In this document: one piece after another, positions 59,345 through 64,000 of the stretch
Layout: each line of letters starts with the position of its first letter
Numbering within the stretch: the stretch's first letter is position 1
Origin: Lucinisca nassula
Lineage: Eukaryota; Mollusca; Bivalvia; Lucinida; Lucinidae
Reading direction: 5' to 3'
NCBI GenBank assembly: GCA_963580285.1
Contig: OY757023.1
Location: 125,954,027 to 126,018,026 of the forward strand
Length of the DNA stretch: 64,000 bases
Position numbers and translations under genes: made by a program
Notes under the pieces: generated by a model
Databases searched by the model: none
The model's input: only the letters and a program-made list of their open reading frames with translations
Told to the model about the DNA's origin: nothing

Positions 59345-59637
59345 TGATTTAATGGTTGATATTTCAACGTTGATGCAAGGCTGAAAATTAAGCTATGGTT
59401 CAAAGATGACTGCTCAACGTTGATTCAACTTTCATATTCAACCGAATATCAACGTTTATTCAACGTTGAATCAACACTGAAATATCAACGTTGATTCACT
59501 GTTGGATTGTCAACTTTGAGTCAACGTTGACTGTGCAACGTTGATTCAAATTTCATATTCAACCCAAAATCAACGTTTATTCAACGTTTGCCTTCAACGT
59601 TGACTCAACGTTGAATCAACCGATTATTGCCCGCTGG
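59345..59637. repeat. GTTGA-iteron right end of the large insertion
   Basis: At least ten variants of TCAACGTTGATTCAAC in both orientations, closing with TTGCCCGCTGGG at the LINE junction. They match the iterons at 51796-52030. Confidence 0.8.
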
Positions 59638-59937
59638 GTGGGTTACTAATAATGCCAGCAAAGAGGTTAAGCAGGGTTTTGTGTAGCACAGCTTCCAGAG
59701 GCAAGATGTCAAGCATAGCCATACAGGCAGAGTTTGAGACATTGTCAGGTAGACCCTGAATTTGTTTCAGGCATTTTCTTTGAAAGCTTTCGAGAATCTC
59801 AATATCTCTCTTCTTAAGCAATTGAACATCGAGACCATACAGGAGTCTCGGAACAACGAAAGTCGACCATACGTGACCGTTCTGGGCAGCTTTCACCCCA
59901 TTGCCCCCATGGAACCCAGCCCCCATTAAGGAGTAAA
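59638..59937 (-). pseudogene. LINE ORF2, segment just after the RT domain
   Basis: One hundred open codons (VWSTFVVPRLLYGLDVQLLK and onward), the helical thumb/post-RT region seen in LINE proteins. It continues the RT piece at 61089-63354 and is continued by 51076-51785. Bounded by the second retroelement upstream and the iteron transposon downstream. Confidence 0.75.
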
Positions 59938-61088
59938 GTAGAAGTAAAACAAAGATCAGGAATTGATACAATTAACTTACTCCACCCATAAAAGACACCA
60001 AAGGGAAAGAAATACAAACATTAAGCGACCAGACCATAATGGAAACCTAAACAAAGGAAGGCCATAAGGACAGTTACTTTCCCACAAAATGGCCATATGG
60101 CCATCCAAAACCAAAAGACACAAGTGATACACACAGTAAGTAACAAACAACAACATAAATAAATCGCCACAGAAGAGCCGCCTTGGAACGGTCAGTGGAA
60201 GATTTCCACTGGGGGGCTTAAATCGATTTTACGTGGCCACAATCCTCGCCCTTACTTCCGTCGCGATTTAGACAAATAATTTGTTCAGTCCGCATGAAGG
60301 CCTCCTAACTCATCAGTGCAACATCTCCGTGAACACAAAAATCAAAGAACCACGGAGGTGAGACAACGGTGAGGACTCGACAGCAAGAAACCACAGAAAT
60401 GCTGGAGCAAAAGAAAACCAACAGTTAGACTCCGATGAGCCCAACCAGAGACAGAGCATCAGACACCAACCAACATTATCTCTCTAATTTTCGATAAGCC
60501 TTTACGTTGGAGCCGTCATAGAATCTGAGGCCTGACCCACCGGCGTGCAATTAAAGAGGGAAGCAAAGTTGCCAACCGTGAGTGGGTTAACTACCATGCA
60601 TGCAGTCTGTCGTATAATATCCATGTTGTACCCAATCTTTTTATATCGAAGAATGATTTTACGAAATTGGGTGCTGAAGTCATTGCAGTTGTGTATTTTT
60701 CTGAATTTATATACTAAGTCACCATAAAATTCGGGTTTCGATAGACCTTGTTGCAGAAGAGATTTAAGTCCAATATTGAATTTTGAAATTAAATCAGAAT
60801 GGCGTCTATAAAATTTTGAAAAGGCTTTGCGTAGTTTATGGTACCGATAACCCTGATTAAGGAGTTTAGCCGTTAATATTTTATTACGAGTGTTGAAGTC
60901 AGTAACATGACTACACACTCTAGCAAATCGAATTAATTGCGAAATATAAACGCCATAGGATGGCGCACGAGGAACATCACCATCCAAAAAAGGAAAATTT
61001 ACAATCTCAAAATCAAAGTCATCGCGTTTATCATAAATTTTGCACGAAACAGTCTTCCGACCCAAAGAGAAACAGTCTTCCGACCCAA
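59938..61088 (-). mobile_element. 5'-truncated retroelement inserted in the LINE, with duplicated 5' junction
   Basis: It carries a 3' UTR of about 560 bp and the C-terminal end of an RT-type ORF (60502-61053). Its 3' terminus (minus-strand CTTTGTTTTACTTCTACTTT) recurs at 50473 and 63969-64000. LINE bases TACTCTCTT and TACTCCTT at the two sides look like an imperfect target duplication. At 61040-61110 an 18-bp LINE motif (CTTTGGGTCGGAAGACTG on the minus strand) appears three times, which suggests template jumping at the 5' end of the insertion. Confidence 0.7.
60502..61053 (-). pseudogene. C-terminal part of a retroelement reverse transcriptase ORF
   Basis: About 180 open codons. From CKIYDKRDDFDFEIVNFPFL through YGVYISQLIRFARVCSHVTD and KLRKAFSKFYRRH, it resembles the conserved post-catalytic region of an RT family frequent in cnidarian and bivalve genomes. 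The layout recalls the region after the palm in Penelope-like RTs, but I see no GIY-YIG endonuclease and cannot fix the clade. The catalytic motifs lie upstream and are lost by truncation; the apparent ATG is in LINE-derived filler. It ends at a normal stop. Confidence 0.6.
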
Positions 61089-63354
61089 AGAGAGTAAGCA
61101 GTCTTCCGACCCAAAGAGATTCTTCCTGTTATATCAGCACTTCCGGACGTATTCCTAACAATGCCTAGATGTGTGGCGGAATCTGTCACATCAACCCTAT
61201 TCCCTGAGAGAAAAATATCCATTTCGAGAACTTGCCTTTTCTTATAACTGTACCATAATAGATGACTTTTTGTAGGATGGACACAATATCGTTCTCGGTT
61301 TGCACTGTGTTCTACATCCCATACCATCACTTGCATGTCTGTCTGACACTGTGCCAGAAGCGCCAAATCATCGGCAACAGTTATGTGCGGTATGCTGATG
61401 GATCCTATTATCATTCCTGGATACCTGTTCTCCAACTGCAACAGCAAGGGATTATTATATCTCTTGTAATGTCCCGTTGAGAGGACTCCACCCTGTCTGA
61501 CTCCTTGTCTGATGTTGATCGGCTCTGAGAACTCACCCGCCCATTTAACTCTTGAAGAGCAGTCCGAGTAAAGATCTTTCAATAATAGCCAGTCGTTGCC
61601 CTGGACTCCATCCAAGTACAGCTTCCGAAGGAGTGAATTGTGATCCACAACATCAAACGCCTTCTGTGTGTCTAAAGTTGTAAGGAACAGATCCTGTTTA
61701 CAGTTAGCTGCTTCCAAAATGCACTCAGAAAGAATCAATGCTGCATTTACTGAAGAACTTCCAGAAGTAAAACCTTTCTGCAACTTGGACTGTGAATCTT
61801 GGAATATAGCAGTATGTCTACTATTAAGGATATGTTCAAGTATCTTCAGTAGTACTGGCGTAACTGTTATACCTCTATAGTTGCCTGGGTTGGAGGGGTC
61901 TCCTTTCTTATAGATAGGTGTCAGGATTCCTTCCTTCAGAACAGCAGATATGGTTCCAGAATCAACGAGGTAATTCAGCAAACTGGTGAGAAAGTCTGTT
62001 ACTTCAAGGCTAGCCAGCTTATAGTGTTCACTGGTGAGTCCCATAATATCCACAGCTTTGTTATTATTTAGCCGTTTCATGGCTGTACGTACTTCACTTT
62101 CCGTGATGGGGGCGATAGGAGAGTTCTCTTTCCTACACATGGACTCAATGCACTCCACGTCAGCATCCACCATCTGTTTATACTGGTTGTCAAAGCTCGG
62201 ATTATCCAGGGGTGTGGCCAGGGTTTGAAAGTGGGTAGCCCATCCTTGTCTTATCTCCTCTGGTGTTTCCCTATCAACATCATTGACTGTCAAGGACAGC
62301 AGTTGTGGGTTTGAGCTCTTTCGTTGTTGTCTGATCAGCTTATAGAACACCCTTGAGTCGTTCTCGGCGGCCATGATCTCCTCGGTCTTCTCTCTCCGTA
62401 TCCTGGCTGCTTCCTGCCTCTGTTCTTTCCTCAGGTCTTTCTTTGCAAGCTTCATCTTCTGAACCGATTCACTCAAAGGGTCTCTAGGGGAACCAGATTT
62501 CTGCCACTCCCACCAGGCTAGACGGGAAGCCTTAACCGCTTGGTATATTCTGGTTGACCATGGTCTGGCTCTAAATTCCTTTGCCGTAATCTCCGGTTTG
62601 AATTTCGGAATACTGTCAAGAGTTGCCTGCTTTAACACTGCACATAGGTGGCTCAGAGGTTGTAGGATGTCAAAGGTGCTAGTCAAAGTTGGTACGAAGG
62701 TGTCAAAAGGAAGTAGAAGTCTTTGTACTGTGTCCTGGAACACATCAGTATTACACTTGTCCCATTTCGGTTTACATACAATTCTAACTGGATATTTCTG
62801 CACGTCCCCAACAGAGACACTGAGAGATCCCAAAACCGGAATATGATCTGAAGTGTTTGTTGAATTTCTATCCATCACACCAGCAGATGTCAAAATCTCA
62901 CTTCCAATGGCGTTACAGAGAATATAATCGATTTCAGCCCGATCTGACTTGTTAGGATGAAAGAACGTATTCCCACTTTCCTGTTTACACACTAGGGCAT
63001 TGAATTGGACAAATTCCTTCAAGAGAGTGTCTTGATTATTTCCCTTCCTTTGGGAGAGTGAAACATTCATATCTCCTAGAATGAAAAAAGCATGAGAGTT
63101 GCTGTATGTAGTTAGGATCTCTTCCAACTGGTCAAGAATGTGTAAATATTCCTCCGCATCTGTGGAAGCACTTTTTGAGTTCCTACTTGGCATGTACGCA
63201 CAGCACAGGCACAATGGTGGAGAAGTAAGCACTTCAATGGCCACAATCCTGTTCCCTCCCACAGGAAGCTTCTTCACTGTAATATCCAGGTTATTCCTGT
63301 AAAGAATGGTAACTCCGCCATAGCCACGGGGCTTCTGTGATGGGGGCAGAGGAT
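61089..63354 (-). pseudogene. LINE ORF2: endonuclease (partial) plus reverse transcriptase
   Basis: About 755 open codons of LINE sequence. With residue numbers from the ATG of the open frame (63382, which lies in the flanking MITE), an APE-type endonuclease C-terminal half has GDMN (about 103-106), IDYIL (about 151-155) and SDHIPVLG (about 178-185). The RT domain follows: NPGNYRGITV (about 498-507), motif A TLDTQKAFD (about 569-577), motif B RQGVRQGGVLS (about 625-635) and motif C VADDLALL (about 669-676). Motif C has V instead of the usual Y/F before ADD; both aspartates remain. The endonuclease N-terminus, including its first catalytic residues, is missing. The role in a live element is target nicking and reverse transcription; this copy is broken. 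The clade is not assigned. Confidence 0.85.
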
Positions 63355-63620
63355 TGTATCTTTCAAGTTTATTACTGTACAATTTACCGTTATACTAATT
63401 AAATTAGTTGTAAAAAAAATGATGAAAAATAATAATTTCAGCGGCTATAGTGAAGGTCATCCCGAGGTGCGCTATCGCTTTTTTAAAGCTTGAATGTAAC
63501 TTTCAAATTTGTTTTTTGTAAAATTTACCGTTATACTAATTAAAATAAGTATAAGTTAAATTAGTATAAGTTTGTAAGTGACTATGAAAAATGATAATTT
63601 AACGGCGAAAGTGAACAGGT
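63355..63620. mobile_element. Two partial copies of the CCTCGGGATGACGTC MITE
   Basis: 63355-63467 matches 50728-50890 and ends at GTCATCCCGAGG. 63468-63620 repeats the interior (CTATCGCTTTTTTAAAGCTT to GGCGAAAGTGAAC). The first copy lacks its left half, which the LINE 5' edge replaces. Confidence 0.7.
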
Positions 63621-63892
63621 GAAAGTCTCAGGTCTTGTGTATTCAGAAGTGACATGTCATCGGACAGAATAACCCAAGTGTCAAGGAAACTTGACATAGA
63701 TCTTGACAAGTAAATCAAATGCCTGGAACATATTTCCATGTTCATAACGCTTCGTTAATACTGATTGATAGTTGAATGTGAAAATTAATTATAAAAATGG
63801 CTTTTGGCTACATAATAATAAATGGATAGACTAGGCGATTGTGATTGTAACCATGTAATTACGTTAGGGTTCTCTTAAGTGTTTAAACAATT
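63621..63892. other. Unassigned AT-rich sequence
   Basis: Nothing recognisable as a gene or known repeat. Confidence 0.4.
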
Positions 63893-63968
63893 ACCCTGGC
63901 AAACAGTGCAGACCCAGATCAGACGCCACAGAACGCGGCGTCTGATCAGGGCCTCCACTGTTTGCATA
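63893..63968. repeat. Short palindromic repeat (CAAACAGTG...CACTGTTTG)
   Basis: CCCTGGCAAACAGTGCAGAC and the inverted GGGCCTCCACTGTTTGC enclose GATCAGACGCC facing GGCGTCTGATC. Related copies are at 1515-1578 and 52290-52325. Confidence 0.75.
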
Positions 63969-64000
63969 AAAAGTAGAAGTAAAACAAAGATCAGGAATTG
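63969..64000 (-). mobile_element. 3' terminus of another copy of the 59938-61088 retroelement
   Basis: AAAAGTAGAAGTAAAACAAA followed by GATCAGGAATTG equals 59939-59970 and continues past the window edge. Confidence 0.7.

Larger units (their letters stand above)
51788..59637. mobile_element. 7.85-kb insertion with GTTGA-iteron ends
   Basis: The left terminus CCCAGCAGGCA and the inverted right terminus CCCAGCGGGCA match at 10 of 11 bases. Both are followed by many CAACGTTGA iterons (51796-52030 and 59345-59630). With one copy of a flanking TG removed, the LINE codons on either side join in frame (...ISNP then NSVEL...). So the whole segment behaves as one insertion. An internal end (TGCCCACTGGG, 52258-52268) means the left 480 bp may itself be a complete MITE, making this a composite. 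No transposase is found. Its interior is full of other repeats. Confidence 0.6.
50893..63354 (-). mobile_element. 5'-truncated LINE, split into three by two insertions
   Basis: In LINE order: endonuclease plus RT (63354-61089), post-RT segment (59937-59638), C-terminal zinc-knuckle segment (51785-51076), then 3' UTR to about 50893. A 1.1-kb retroelement (59938-61088 including filler) and a 7.85-kb insertion (51788-59637) separate them. The three protein pieces are consecutive parts of one reading frame. The first ~90 residues of the endonuclease are missing, and its 5' edge abuts a MITE copy at 63355. Confidence 0.8.

Noticed and set aside
60545..63302. Plus-strand ORFs of 60-82 codons
   Set aside because: Shadows of the minus-strand LINE and RT frames.

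Overview
The window looks like non-genic DNA of a bivalve mollusc (venerid-type clam is my guess, from its mix of repeat families). The evidence is tRNA-derived SINEs with CAAA- or CACT-type tails, pearl-like tandem-core elements ending in a hairpin plus CTAA, iteron-ended DNA transposons, foldback MITEs, long simple repeats and very long satellite arrays. I find no intact host protein-coding gene, no functional tRNA or rRNA gene and no CRISPR. All recognisable coding sequence belongs to retroelements.

Layout. 1-7.6 kb: microsatellites, MITEs, a 140-bp tandem repeat, and a 1.96-kb element with inverted iteron ends (4876-6832). 7.6-17.6 kb: a large minus-strand LTR-type element with two 235-bp terminal repeats that read as identical. 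It has a primer-binding site matching a tRNA-Ser 3' end and a non-coding interior. One repeat is split by a 1.5-kb iteron-ended transposon with a 9-bp target duplication. The interior holds a 4-kb hAT-like element with a perfect 8-bp duplication. 18.1-30.2 kb and 38.0-50.1 kb: two roughly 12-kb arrays of one 153-bp satellite in opposite (convergent) orientation, about 79 units each, with higher-order structure. 30.2-38.0 kb (between the arrays): a pearl/Helitron-like element, SINEs with clear target duplications, and a tandem array of about 290-bp units each carrying a long hairpin. 50.1 kb is a 200-N gap.

50.9-63.4 kb is a 5'-truncated LINE on the minus strand. It is cut by a 1.1-kb second retroelement and by a 7.85-kb insertion whose removal rejoins the LINE reading frame. 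Inside that insertion (55.0-57.1 kb) are eight tandem 262/263-bp units. Each carries a complete type I hammerhead ribozyme on the minus strand, so the array is a metazoan retrozyme. This is the most interesting system here. A divergent relative with a different hairpin in place of the ribozyme sits at 30.59-30.9 kb, and a fragment at 32.9 kb.

The pieces work as a nested record of insertions rather than as a set of cooperating genes. The reverse transcriptase fragments show the kinds of machinery that could have moved the non-autonomous elements; that link is inference.
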